The notes under the pieces: generated by a model
What the model saw: only the letters and a program-made list of their open reading frames with translations
Told to the model about the DNA's origin: nothing
The model's database searches: none
Origin: Mantis religiosa
Lineage: Eukaryota; Arthropoda; Insecta; Mantodea; Mantidae
Reading direction: 5' to 3'
Assembly: GCA_030765055.1 (NCBI GenBank)
Contig: CM060958.1
Location: forward strand, 109,879,127 to 109,943,126
Length of the DNA stretch: 64,000 nucleotides
Position numbers and translations under genes: made by a program
Shown: piece by piece, positions 43,257-55,560 of the stretch
Layout: each line of letters begins with the position of its first letter
Position numbering within the stretch: position 1 is the stretch's first letter

Positions 43257-46055
43257 AACAATGTACTAGAAGTATTTTCTTGTTTAGACTTGGATAAAAG
43301 CTTTGTACATATTGTAACACTAATTTATTTTACTTTCCTAGAATATGTTCTGCTAATTTTCTGGTTTATAATGAAGTTACACTGTGAGGAAACTGTGGGT
43401 GATAGAAAAAAATTGAGATCAAATTGAAATATATCTATTTTATGCGACAGGTTTACAATATGCATATATGTCTACTATAACAGAAAATCAGATGTTCATT
43501 GTGAAATAAGTGTTCATTGACACTTACGTATATTCTTCACCGTATACTTTTATGGCTGCATAATTAGCTTTGCACTGCAGTATATAATTTTTATAAACAG
43601 TCACCGTATCTACGCACCAGGCTAATATTACGCACCTTTATATTACGCGGGCAGACCCACCTCTCAAGTAGGAGGCCTCAAAGCTGTCAACACATATAAT
43701 ACCATGACAATCCGCTAGGGGAGTCGTGTATGAACTCCCTTCATCTGCGATGCTATTGATGACATTAAATTTTGCGCGGTAAAATTACATATAAAAATGT
43801 ACACCGTGTACAACTTATAACAACACATGCCACGTATGTCAGGGCATAGCACTTTTATATAGTTATACAAAGAAAGAAAGTTCTTACAGAAATTCGTCTC
43901 TTTAAAATTATCATTTGCCACAACACAAATATTCTCTGCCCGCCCAAGGGTGTGTCAGTCAACAGAATACTTTGCGACATCAGAGAACACACATCTCCTG
44001 CTCCTGGCATAGAGAAAAACTTTCAGAAGCAAGAAGATAGCTCAGTGTTAGGGGGCGTGGTCAATACGTGGTCAATTAGCTCAATATGATCATCTCTATT
44101 TACGTCATGTAAGAGTTTTGCCTGCAACATTTTAAATTATGTAGGTTATTTTATCTTACAGCATTATATACTGAAATCGATTGATATATCCAATGATTTT
44201 ATTTATTTCTGTTCTATTTTTCTATACTTTTGCTCATAGATACCAATGTGCCATTCTTGATAGTATTTCTAAATTTAAGGAATTGCGTAATCTAAGCAAC
44301 AGGAATTTAAGTTGATATTTAAAGGCCATTTTTTCCTCAAAGCTGCTACGGCATGACATATCACGTCTAAAGTAACTGCTTTAAATTATTATTTTTAAAT
44401 ATCTTGTTGAAAAACAAGAAATATATAGTCAAAAAGTTTTATAATGGGACAGCCCTATCTGTATAAACGTTCACAGTAGTTACAGACTGTATTGGGGTCA
44501 GTAACATTAAAAATGAAGGTGCAAGGAAGGATCAAAATGTGTATCGCTGGAGGAAATGATATATAATTTTTAAATTGGGTAGAACATTTGGATAGGATGG
44601 ATTGTAACTGCATCTCCAAGGAAGACAAGGCCAGGGAAGATCAAGGAAACGTGAACCCAGAACAGTTAAAATCCTAATCTTCAAACTGGTGAAGATTTCA
44701 TGTTGATTAATTAGTTAGGGTTTATCACACCATCCCGCACAGTGGCTTATTCCGTAGCTGCCAATCAACGAATGCTTTTAGCTTGAAGTTCACCCATGTA
44801 TTAAGGCACTGTGTCAGGTAGAGGTCTGACAGCTGCAGGAGGAATGCCACCCTCCACGTATTAGCTGGACGATCATGCGCATCTAGCCAGATTTATAGGC
44901 CAAAGTTACAAAGGCTGTAGAGTCACACGTTCAACTTTTGGTTTATCACAACCTGTTCAAGTCTGCTTCTGTGATTAACACAGTAATAAGCTGTACTATG
45001 CATTCTATTATATCAACTATTTACTTGTACATAACATTAGTAATCTGAAAAGTCCTCATGTTTAAAGATAAGTAACTTACAAAATTGAGCATAAAGTACA
45101 TTTTAGCACATTCTTAATGTTTGCACCTCTCTCCATATACATCTCGCTAATAATGACAAGATGTTTACACAATGCATAACAAAAATACCAGAGGTTTATT
45201 CCGAAAAACGTGTTCAATCTTCAATGGTCTGTTCTTCTTCATGGTATGCTTTTATGTATGCAGAATTAACTACTGTCAAAGGTGCATCTCCTGCAGTTTT
45301 CACTGAAACAATGCTTCTATTACGCTTGAGGTCACATGGGAGCCAAAAGTAAATACTTCATTTGCAATTCATGTACTTCGCTGTTCAGGTGGACGCTTAC
45401 GTTCTTGATTAGGTGCAGTTTGGTATATTTACGGTTTTTATGTAAAACTGTAAGGGAGCTGGATACATGTTATCTGGTAAACTAGAACTACGGTACTGTA
45501 GTAAGTAGTTAACGAGATATTTCCTTAGCTGCTCCACTCCAAATGTTGACTGCAAGATGACTTGTTCGTAACAAACTTCAGATCTCTTTGAAGCAACCAT
45601 TTTTACCTCCCACTTAATCTGCTTTATAGACAGTACTTCCGAAAGTCATCTTCAAGATGTTAATCAACTTCAGGCCAGTTCCCTACGCCAGCTATACCTC
45701 GTACACGGTGTGAATAATTGCGAGAGTGATGACTCTTAGAACCTCATATGGAAGTGCGGCTTTCTGCAACGACTCTCTCTGCATTCACATGCAGACTAAT
45801 CTACCTACGAAGTATACTTGAATGTACCAAGTTGTTTGTCGAAAGGGTAACCTCTGCGCTAAGTTATTCCCCACGTGTCGTACATTGTATAGCTGTTTAA
45901 ACATCCTTTTCTTTATGTCTCCCACGTTCGCAAAGATTGCTATCTTAGATACTTCCTCAGTATGGAGATCATCAACACTTCTCATTCTGGAGTGTTAACC
46001 CAAGTGTCGCTTAGTCACCTCGCATTCTGCCTCGAATATCCTCAGCTCTCCCCAA
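43257..46055. other. 2.8 kb repeat-poor DNA, no supported gene
   Basis: Frames are all under 70 codons and none carries a motif. None of the window's repeat families appears. Confidence 0.4.
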
Positions 46056-46124
46056 CCCGTCTCGGTAGCTTGTCTGTCTCACTTTCAAGAGGTCCCGAAT
46101 TCGAATCTCATTCAGGGTGAGTTA

Positions 46125-47011
46125 GGATTAGGATTGCATTACGGAGGGGATTCTGTACGTAGGCCACCATGCTGGGCCCATTGTTGCTATGCCCCCAAGT
46201 GGGGGCACCCCCGGGAGGAGGGCCCGGCTCGGTAGCGTGGTGGTAGCATGTCTGCCTCACGTTCAAGAGGCCCCGAGTTCGAATCTCGGTCAGAGTGAGT
46301 TACCTGGATAAGGTTTTTTACGGGGTTTTCCCTTATCCTGAAAGACGGAGGTCGGCTAACTCTAAGCTCTATGGACCCCGGGCTCATTTGAGCATCATTT
46401 CACCCATTCCATTCCCCGTCCGATATGACTTAACGTTGGGGGACGTAAATTACAAAAAAAAAAAGAACAAGGGATGAAGGATCAGGTAAATGAGACAGAG
46501 GGAGGTCGACCCAAGAAGCCACGACAGTACAGAGGGCAGGGTTCCTAAAATTTACTTGGATAGAGACTCCTCCCGACAGGCCTGGACAACGAACTTGCTC
46601 CCCTACAGCGGGACGGCAACGAGCCCAGCAGCCGAGACCTAAAGATCCAAGGCAGGCGATCCGAGCTCCAAAGGTACCTGGCTGGTGGTCCCGAAATGGT
46701 CCCAGCAGAGAAACGGAGAGCGGCAACCAACCTACCGGAGGAGGAAGTAGTTTTCCTCAGAGCATATCATCCTGCCATGCACCGCCGAGACCCCCGCCGA
46801 CACTTCTACCCTGAAAGAGACCATTAGATGAGAGATTATATGAAATAATAATGGAGATGAAATGGAGGGACAGAAAATGTTGGGGCTGTAATTAACCTAC
46901 CCAGCATTCGCCTAGCGACCCGGGAAACCCCCGAAAAAACCATCGGTCAGGTAGGGCGGCCACGGTAATCGAACCCGAGCCTCCCTAATGCGCCTGAGCC
47001 ATCCCGCTCGG
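46125..47011 (-). mobile_element. SINE B, full length, nested, carrying an inner SINE A
   Basis: Reversed head 'gcctgagccatcccgctcgg' at 46991-47011, B-box-like 'gtaatcgaacccga'. Minus the inner SINE A its length is about 645 bp. It extends to 'ggattaggattgcattacgg' at the left. It keeps 'gaggaagtagttttcctc' uninterrupted, where the 26 kb copy has MITE1. Confidence 0.9.
46222..46464 (+). mobile_element. SINE A (inner), near consensus
   Basis: Begins GCCCGGCTCGGTAGCGTGGT, B box GAGTTCGAATCTC, all blocks present, and ends in an 11-base A run. It sits in SINE B after 'cccgggaggagg'. It is one of the best-preserved copies, as expected for the youngest layer of the nest. Confidence 0.93.
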
Positions 47012-47170
47012 TTCAGGGTGAGTTAACTGGATGTTTTCTTCCGGAATTTTCCCTTATCCTGAAAAATGGATGTCAGATAACTCTAGACTGTATGCATCCT
47101 GGACTCATTTGAGCATCATTTCACCATTTCGTTCATTGTGCGATATGACAATATTGGAGGACGTAAATTA

Positions 47171-48473
47171 AGAGCAACAGGCAGTTTACGTCTAATAAAT
47201 TTCATCAATTACACAGACATTTCATATCATCTCCCTCTGCATCAGGAATAGGGCTAATTCCCCATCCTGGTCTTTTTCTACGATCTAGAATTCTTCTACT
47301 CCTCCATAGAAGCCTGACTCAGGCGCGCATTTATAAGTACAAGGGGTGTAGGTATGTTCTCCATCTTGGAAAATAAGAAGAGGTAAGCTGAAAGAACATG
47401 GCACTAAAATTAGTGACTTAAAATAACAGGTAGATTAAACAAAAGAGGCCAAATGTTCAAATACCTGAAAACTAGACATAGAAATGTCAGAAAATAAACT
47501 TAATACAATAGTTAAATAATTTTTGGTCTACTGTCTGTTCTCACAGCTTTACTACGAACTTTGAAAGCATTATTTACTGTTCTATTATATTAAATTTCCA
47601 AGGTACCAGCAATAAATCATGATTTAACTATGTGTTTTATTTCTTTCTATGATTGCCACATAGAAGCTACCAACACGTTCTTGATAGTATCACAGTGATA
47701 TGTCCACTTAGGGAAAACGTTATTTCTTTTTTATTTAACGAGCCACTCCCCACGCCGTTATCGCCAATGAAGGGGGTAGATTGGGCAACAGCTGCGTCAC
47801 TGATGCCCCTTCATTTTATGTGGTGCTTAAAGCATAACTCCCTCCAGGGTTATGTGCTGGATGCAGACAAATCTGCGACTTCGCCCGTTATGGCTCAATT
47901 TTCGGCGTCCTTTTCCCATAATTCAGGAAAGTATAACTTGAAAATACAAAATAAATGTAGAACATACTTAAGATTCGCGTTATTTACATAAAATCAAACC
48001 TCTATACAACCATTAATAACCAATAACGTCCAAAGATAATACTCGTACGTTGTTTCTTGTGCCATAAATTGCATCACAGCCAGCCGTGAGTTGTTTGCCT
48101 CAATATTTCTTGCAGATTAGTAACTGCTGATGTAAAATGCTATAGTTGGTTTATGGATTATTAGACAAATTAATAATAACGATTTAGGTTTATTTTAAGG
48201 GAAGCTAATCAAAGCGTATTTTAATTGCATTATGAGGCCCCTTTCCCTCCAGACAAAAATAACAGAAGTTCATTTCACATAATGATTGCAAATCCACTAC
48301 GACATAGCCTAAAAGTTTCGGTCACATGTTGAAAAGTCAAGCCTCTGTTTCATTATGGATATCTGGTCCAAAATTATTGTTTGAATTGGTTGAAGACCAA
48401 ATGAGGTTAACGTGAAAGATGATCGTAAAGTGAAATGCACAAATGGTAGGACTGGATCATGGACATCGATGCT
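47171..48473. other. No supported gene
   Basis: A 112-codon plus frame at 47653-47991 is the longest. It has an unusual composition but no recognisable domain, and its reverse strand is equally plausible. The rest is AT-rich. Confidence 0.35.
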
Positions 48474-48540
48474 CAGTTGTTCGTTTGGTAGAGCACCGGC
48501 CTTCGGACCGCTGCTTGAATTGAAGTCCAGAGTTCCATGA
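48474..48540 (+). repeat. tRNA-like head, orphan
   Basis: 'ttcgtttggtagagcaccgg' resembles an A box and anticodon arm, followed by 'gaagtccagagttcc' near a B-box position. No body of the same orientation follows; a minus-strand SINE F tail starts at once. It may be a tRNA-derived SINE head or a tRNA pseudogene. Confidence 0.4.
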
Positions 48541-48674
48541 AATGAAATTTGCCGTGTTTAACGTTTGCGATTACTACATCTGGCACCACAGGTGGTGACA
48601 ATGGTGATACATGAGATGAAGATGGAGCAACGGTGGAATGAGATGGCGGGTGAAACCGGAGAATCCCGGAGAAA
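48537..48674 (-). mobile_element. SINE F, 3' half
   Basis: Shares 'gatgatacatgagatgaaga'-type sequence, 'tggaatgagatggcgg' and 'aaaccgga.(a/g)tcccggag' with 52456-52707. The tRNA-like head half is absent, so it is 5'-truncated. Confidence 0.82.
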
Positions 48675-49500
48675 AATGGAAGGACATTTACCATTCTTTA
48701 TGACTTTTCATTATTATTGGGTATCTCACAGCATACAAATTTTTAGCTGTGTAAAAATCCCGACATTTACGGTTTTTATGTTTTTACCTCTAAGGACGGT
48801 AGGGTCAATTTAATCCAGACTTATACATTAGTATAATACATGATGATGGCTACTATTGCTTCACTTGCGGCTTGTCAAGCCATTGTTGAACTTGCTCTTA
48901 CATATAAATAAAAATTCAACAATATAAAATGTGTATTATTAGTTCTAAACCTGACAATTACCCCAAAACAGTTAAATCTTCCAGTATACCCCAAAATAGT
49001 GGCGCGGGTGAAAATGACCGCATCAGTCCTTTTAGGTAGTTAATCCTTCTAGTATTAATGCTTGTTTCAGAGAGCTTTGGTGTATGCAATCTTGTACCCT
49101 ATCACGATTCCACTTTTAGTAGCTACGTATGTGAAATTTGGAATATCCACACAGTGCAAGATATTATCTTTATATTTTAGAACAGTTATTACTTCTTCAT
49201 TTTTTGTTTTCAAAAATTAACATTTATACATTTATTTACTCAAAGAGAAGCATCATTTAAAAATGCCCATTTTTTGAAACGTAATTTGGAGAGGCAGTAC
49301 AAAAATCTGTTGCAAACTATAATATACTGCATCGTATGAAAGTTTTGGGCAGCGAAACATCTTCATTTAATTGGTGGATTAAAAACACCAAGTGGGAGGA
49401 AAAATTAGATACATTTTTCTTAAAGTTTTCTGAATTTTTTATTATTTTTCGTCCTACTTCAAAGATAATTCAAAAGATTTTCTATAGTAAGTAAACAGTT
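48675..49500. other. AT-rich DNA, nothing recognised
   Basis: No frame or repeat family match. Confidence 0.4.
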
Positions 49501-49952
<452 letters not shown>

Positions 49953-50244
49953 TACACCACAGAAGGCTTGTTCCAGAATTTTGTCATCTTGAAATAGGAC
50001 TACCAACACTTCCTCTACACTTTGGATTGTAATTCATTATCAACTGGTATGCGGTCGTCGTTCGTCATTTTTAAATGTTGTTTGGAATCGTTTCTAGCAT
50101 ATTTTGCTATGTCCGTTAATTTAAAGATGTTAAATTTTGGCTCTATATCTTCACTGCCCTTTTTTTCTCCCCTCTGCCTAGTAGGATATCCTCCAATATA
50201 TCTCAAAAAACCCGTTTTCATCCTTCTCTCCTCTTCCCCTGAGC

Positions 50245-50473
50245 GCCTGCCGCAGTAGCGTAGATGGTAGCGTGCCTCCTGAAGATTCAAGAGGTCTCGA
50301 GTTCGAATCGTGATCAGGGTGAGTTATGTGGATAAGGATTTCCGGGGGTTTCCCTTATCCTGAAAGACGAACGTCTGTAATCTTCAAGTTACATGGACCC
50401 TGGACTCATTTGAGCATCATTTCACCCATTTCATTCATCGTCCGATATGACAACGTTGGAGGACGTTAATTTA
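50245..50473 (+). mobile_element. SINE A
   Basis: Head GCCTGCCGCAGTAGCGTAGA, B box GAGTTCGAATCGT, full middle and tail 'acaacgttggaggacgttaa', followed by an A/G-rich end. 'ttgaagattcaag' replaces the usual 'cacgttcaag'. Confidence 0.9.
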
Positions 50474-51559
50474 AAAAAGAAGAAGAAAAAAGGAAATTCT
50501 GAACGGTAAAATAGCATTGAAATGCTATCACTTTGCAAAATGTTTTCTTAGCTTCATTTTAACGCTGCTTAGGGATTTATTAATAACACCACACACCTCA
50601 ATTTATTGATTTTGTATAGTATATCATCCTTCCTGACATAGGAAATGCTGCACCAGAGGTAATAATAAAATAATTAATCTGCTCTGCTAGCTTGCGTTAG
50701 ATAACGGGAAGGTACGGTGCTTGGTTCATCGGAACGGTTCAATCTAAAGCAAGTTACTTCACTGTACCTACTTCGTCTGTAGCACAAATACCTTGCATAA
50801 AGAGCTGTACTTGTTTGGGCTGAAAAATGTAATTTATACCTAAAGTAAGAAAGGTTTAAAATATCGACAAGCCAGGAAAATAATCGCCCAAAACAATAAA
50901 ACTCTTTTGAAAAGACAGTTACATTCTTATAATTATTATTTGTACTACAAAATCGTTCTTTCCTTCGAGTTTAGAGACTAGCGCGAGCTATTTAATAGTG
51001 TACGCGAATTTTCTGTCGTGAGTTACTATACGCAGGCTGAATATTGACAAATTGCACAAGTAAAACAATTAAACTTGTAATATTTGTCGATGTAAATAAC
51101 ATATATCAAATATGCAAGTCAGTTTTTTTCTGTTTACTATGAAGTCTGTTTAGAAGGTTCGCTACCGTTATTGCTGTAATGGCAATTTCACGTACGTATG
51201 CGAGTCTTTTCAAGTCCTATGGAACACCGCAATTTAACTACATGTTGAGGAATTGTACCCCGGGCACCAATCAATAGGCCGTGAACTGATATGTCCTCCA
51301 GTTTACATTTGTCTTTATAATACGTCATGGTTGGCAAATAAATAACCTTTTTTTTTTTGTCCCTGTCGACTTCATCAGTGTGTCCATTATGTCAAAGTGT
51401 AGGTACTAATGTAGGATCCAGTATGAAACCTTATCTGCATATAGGAAATAATACGAGTACACCTTTTCCTCATATCCTGGGCAGACACTGGACCGAATAC
51501 ACAGTTCATTTTAAAAATTACGATATAGCAATTAAAAGCACAGCAGGACGAAGAAGAAA
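50474..51559. other. AT-rich DNA, nothing recognised
   Basis: A 69-codon plus frame at 51357-51566 has no motif. No repeat match. Confidence 0.4.
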
Positions 51560-51738
51560 TGGTTAAAATGATATTCAGGGTCCATAGAGATTAGTTACCA
51601 GACATTCATTTTTCAGGATAAGGGAAAATGCCGTAAAAAGCTTTATCTAGGTGACTCATCCTGATCTGAGATTCGAACTCAGGACTTCTTGAACGTGAGG
51701 CAGACACGCTACCACCTACAGTACAGACACGGGCGTAG
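51560..51738 (-). mobile_element. SINE A, lacking the tail
   Basis: Starts at 'ggttaaaatgatattcaggg' and ends with the reversed head 'ctaccacctacagtacagac'. The reversed 'acgtcctccaacgtt' block is missing at the left. Confidence 0.85.
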
Positions 51739-52442
51739 AGTTCGCTGCTACTCCGCTTCCATTGAATAGGAATCGATTCTATCTAATTTTAGCCAATCAG
51801 AGGCTTCAGAATACCTTCCACTGTGAAGTAAACAAGTGCTAAGTATTGGTTATGTTTTACGGCTTGAAACTCCTTAGTTACGATGTCTGATTTAGAACGG
51901 AATGTACGTTAGCGATCATTTTGATAACTTCTCTCACTGTAACTTCAGGAATTCATGCTTTAGTTTCATTAGCACTGCTTTCCTCACAAAAAGTATCTCT
52001 TCTTTTTGCACATGATCAGTGTTCCTGACTTCTCCAGTTTTGGCACACTACATCATCGTAATTGGCAGTAGCTTTTGCACGCAAGATACTTATCAACGTG
52101 TGAATCTTGTAGGTTGGATGGGCGCTGTCAATTTAAGTTGCCATTCTTCACTAGATTTAACAGTTAATGCCATGTTTGAATTCACAAATACAAATGTCAA
52201 GGATAAAATCATGGCCAGGATACGTGCATATTCGCCTCAAAACCTACAAAATTTAACCCTGATGTGTGCAATTCAAGAGAATTGCATCTTGACAAATAAA
52301 TCGATTGAGTGAGTGTTGAGGAAAAATAATTGACTCCTAAGAATACTGTGAAGAATTGACCTTTTTAATGGTTTGGATTGAAGTCAGTATTGTAAATAAT
52401 GTATATCAATCAACGAGTCCTGGAGGAAAAAAAAAGCTAGTG
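51739..52442. other. No recognised feature
   Basis: A 97-codon plus frame (52019-52312) has no recognisable domain. Confidence 0.35.
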
Positions 52443-52455
52443 TCACTAAGAGAAA

Positions 52456-52707
52456 TGAAATGAAATGTGTAGTGTTTAACGCCCGCTTTTACTACATACG
52501 GCACCGCAGGTGGTGACACTGATGATACATGAGATGAAGATGGAGCACCGGTGGAATGAGATGGCGGGGGAAACCGGAGGTCCCGGAGAAAACCCGCCCC
52601 AACGCCGTGTTGTCCACCACAAATCTCACTTTGCGGTCGCCTGGGATCGAACCCGGGCCGCCTTGGTTAGAGTCAAGCGGTCTAACCACTGAGCCACGGC
52701 GTGACCA
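52456..52707 (-). mobile_element. SINE F, full length with 13-base target duplication
   Basis: 252 bp. The reversed tRNA-like head is at the right; the minus strand starts GGTCACGCCGTGGCTCAGTG with B box GGGTTCGATCCCA, and a variable-arm-like spacer suggests a Leu/Ser-type source. The 3' end is 'atgaaatgaaatgtgtagtg' reversed at the left. 'tcactaagagaaa' flanks it exactly at 52443-52455 and 52708-52720. It is the reference copy for the family. Confidence 0.93.
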
Positions 52708-52871
52708 TCACTAAGAGAAACATATGGATTCAACACGTCAGACCTTTCTCACAGGGGTAGATTAACAAAAGCTAGGGATATTCGAGCAGTGTTTTGTTTT
52801 CCTTACTGTACACGCAACCAGGTCCATATTGCTCAATTCTAAATTATTTTTAGTAAACAATTTATCATGAG

Positions 52872-52952
52872 CTGAGATGGAGAGACCCTGTCTGCTGTAC
52901 GAGGAGTCCCGGGTTCTCTTACCGGCTGTGGGTGATAAATTTTTCTCTAGCT
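52872..52952 (+). mobile_element. SINE C, head fragment
   Basis: 'gagaccctgtctgctgtacg', B-box-like 'cgggttctctta' and 'gataaatttttctctagcta' follow the start of SINE C; the rest of the body is not found. Confidence 0.6.
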
Positions 52953-53519
52953 AACATTATTTCACAACGTTATATCCAAGGAAATGTGTTTTCAGTCAGA
53001 ATTTGACGTCCTGATAGGGACGTTTCTTCCAGCTTGCGCAGACATTTGCGTGAAAACAAAAGGGAAACTACCTCGCAGGAAAATGTAGGTGAGTTTAATT
53101 TGTTGGGCAGTAGAGAAGTTTTCTTTCTGGTTTTGGGGTTTACTAATAAAAAGCGGGTTTGAGGGGGTTGGTGTGCAATATGCGGGCTCCCCTTCCTGGC
53201 ACATTGCCGGCTGCTACGGTTTCCTGTGTACCTTGTCTTCCTGTCTACCCCTCCTCTTCCTGTACAACCCCAAACACAACATGTTGCAACGCTGACCACG
53301 CGTTACACTTCCTTAAATCCAACGATTTTCAGGCGATGCCGTACAATTACACAAAACCTCGTTTACAACTTCAGGATCAAGAGTGGCCGCCTTACTGCTT
53401 ACGGGGGCACAACCAATTGTTTAGCAGATATTCTCTTCAAGCGATACTTTACGAAAAATCAACTTCTGTTTTATCAAGATACAACAAACGCCTCAGTACC
53501 CCATCTTCAGATTAGATGT
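52953..53519. other. No supported gene
   Basis: Several overlapping frames of 68-118 codons on both strands. None has a recognisable domain. Confidence 0.35.
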
Positions 53520-54310
53520 GAGAAGGGTTTAATAGAATACCATTTACATTCCCACATATAAATTGTTTTTAAATAACAATTGCTAAATCATCACGGGTAC
53601 ATAATACAATTAATTGTGTTGAACTGTCAGCACATAATTTTGCTGTTACAAAAACAATGCATTTAAAAGTTACAAATGGAGGTTAATATGAAATAGTCGG
53701 GTATTATGGAATAGGTGGTTTAAAACACTGAATCATGTTTGTAAGCCTAGACCAGAGAATAACAGTAAAATAGCTTTTGCTTGCATTTCAATGCATTTAA
53801 TTTTTGAAAAGTATACTTTGGATTTAAATTTGTCTATATTTCCATTTATATAAGTAATAATAATTGTTTAACCATTAATATACTCAAACTCATTTTAATA
53901 TTATTTCTATTAAGTATATTTTGTACGGCTATATGGAATATTATGCTTTTATGTCGGGTATTATGAAATACCTGATATTCCACAATACCCGCCACACCTT
54001 CTTGGACGAAGCATTGCCAGCTAAAAAGGCCACAATATCAACAATTATTTTAGTATACCTTACGCTTAACATCAATGTTCAAGTAACATGCGTTCTAGTG
54101 GGTTAAAATGCTTGAAAATTTGTCTGCAATAACATTTGACTATCACAAAACACACTTTGTTCTGTAGAGAGTGTAATGACAACAAGCTGTCAACTGTCAC
54201 TGCAGTGCTTCATGGGAGTCGTTCTTGACTACTTCATGGCACTTCCACTTGATAGCAGCAGCAAACAGAACCGAAATCTCCATATTACCCGAGTATTCCA
54301 TTATACCCTA
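53520..54310 (-). repeat. Repeat H, copy 2 (uninterrupted)
   Basis: Aligns in reverse with 36460-36975 plus 37672-38010. The GGGTATTATGGAATA-type words lie at about 53699, 53955 and 54296 (some reversed). At 53765-53785 it keeps the empty target of the Tc-like element. No long frame is shared between the copies. Confidence 0.78.
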
Positions 54311-54394
54311 CTCTCTTCTATTAGTATTGTTATTGTTAGTATTATTATTAAACCTATTTCATGAAAGTGAAAGAAAAGGATAATAGTGAACGTA

Positions 54395-54706
54395 CTGTCC
54401 GCCAACACAAAGTAGTTCTCTGAAAGGAATGCGACCCATTACACAGTGGGACAAGGACAGCGAATTCGAGAAACAAGGAACGACTGCTACACAAGGAGCA
54501 GAACCATTAAAAAACACACACCCTATTCACTCTGTACACTAAAACCGAGAAGATTTACTCACAAAAGTAGAAGCCGTCAGAATGTTTTTGAATGGTCTGT
54601 AACTGTACTGACATGGGGTGTCATAAACCTGTCGATGGAGGTTCCTACACCTTCTCCAACCCCCCTGCGTCTCATTACCCGGGACTTTCTATCTTGTGGT
54701 ATACTA
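54395..54706 (+). mobile_element. MITE1, 3' end decayed
   Basis: Starts TA then CTGTCCGCCAACACAAAGTA (54393 on) and aligns with 31846-32163 to about 54700, where the end reads 'cttgtggtatactata' instead of GGACAGTA. A 120-codon frame here is repeat-derived and extends beyond the element. Confidence 0.88.
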
Positions 54707-55349
54707 TATTTACTTTTTAAGGCTTCGAGCCCACGGGCAATTACAAGCAGTATCTCATTTGCTATTTCCAAAATTACGTTAACTGTGTTTTTTCAATATG
54801 ATTTATAGGTTTCTCAAAACATGATAAAGCTTAACTCAAAAGATATTGAATAATTAAAATGTTGTACTTGGATCTATGAAAGAGCAGAAATTCATAACTT
54901 TCTTTTGTTTAACTTGGAATTATTATAATATGCACAGAATACTATAAAGAAATAGAGCATATAAAGTTTAGTTTGTTTACGTCAACAGTTTTGTAGTTTC
55001 TAACAACATTCCTTACTAAAGACGGCCAAATCGATAGTCTGCCCACCACAAGAAGGCAAGCGTGGAAAGAAGGGGAGAGGAGTTTGAACTGTTTATTTAC
55101 TCTGACAGTGGATCCGTTTACTACGAAAGGAGTGTAAGAGAGTGCATATGAGTCACCCATGCTGCTGGATCTAATGCTCATTTTTTGTAACAGTCCACTG
55201 TTATATGCTTTTGTTCATTTGTGCATTCTCACATTTTCGGGGTCAGGTCATTTCTTTTTCTGTCACATTTGAGCCCTGTGCGAAATAGTCTTTCAGAGAA
55301 AACTGTTGCAGGTATAATGCACAGATATTTAGAGTTCTGGAAATGTTGA
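54707..55349. other. AT-rich DNA, nothing recognised
   Basis: A 79-codon minus frame at 54942-55181 has no motif. Confidence 0.4.
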
Positions 55350-55560
55350 ACTGGTTTTCCAGTAATCCAGTGCATTAAAGAGACAAATCGTCGTTGAGAC
55401 ATGCAGTGATTTCTTCTTTGGAACTGGTAACTGGCAGTGAAATCAATAGACGATTATTTTCTTTCATAATGTTAGAATCACCACCGAAGTATCGAACAAG
55501 TATCGAGTGAATTTTCTGATTATGAAGGTATCACAATTATGGAGGACACATCCCTAGTTG
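55350..55560 (-). repeat. Repeat I, copy 2, with terminal ACTAGGGATGTGTC
   Basis: Direct match to 29450-29745 ('ttttccagtaatccagtg', 'tgatttcttctt.ggaa', 'accgaagtatcgaacaagta'). The right end, reversed, reads 'actagggatgtgtcctcc', also seen at 33147, so this is probably a transposon terminus. Confidence 0.5.

Larger units (their letters stand above)
46056..47170 (+). mobile_element. SINE A (outer), split by SINE B
   Basis: Head and B box (GAATTCGAATCTC) at 46056-46124, tail at 47012-47170 ending 'ggaggacgtaaatta'. The 14 bases 'ttcagggtgagtta' stand on both sides (46111-46124 and 47012-47025), an exact target duplication for the SINE B insertion. Confidence 0.92.

Noticed and set aside
47653..47991. 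112-codon frame
   Set aside because: No domain recognised and the opposite strand is equally open in part; no second copy or splice context.
52640..52707. Functional tRNA-Leu/Ser gene on the minus strand
   Set aside because: It is the head of SINE F, inside a 13-base target duplication together with the SINE body.
54446..54808. 120-codon frame with arginine-rich start
   Set aside because: It lies mostly in MITE1. The similar frame in other copies is broken and shows no known domain, so similarity reflects shared repeat DNA.
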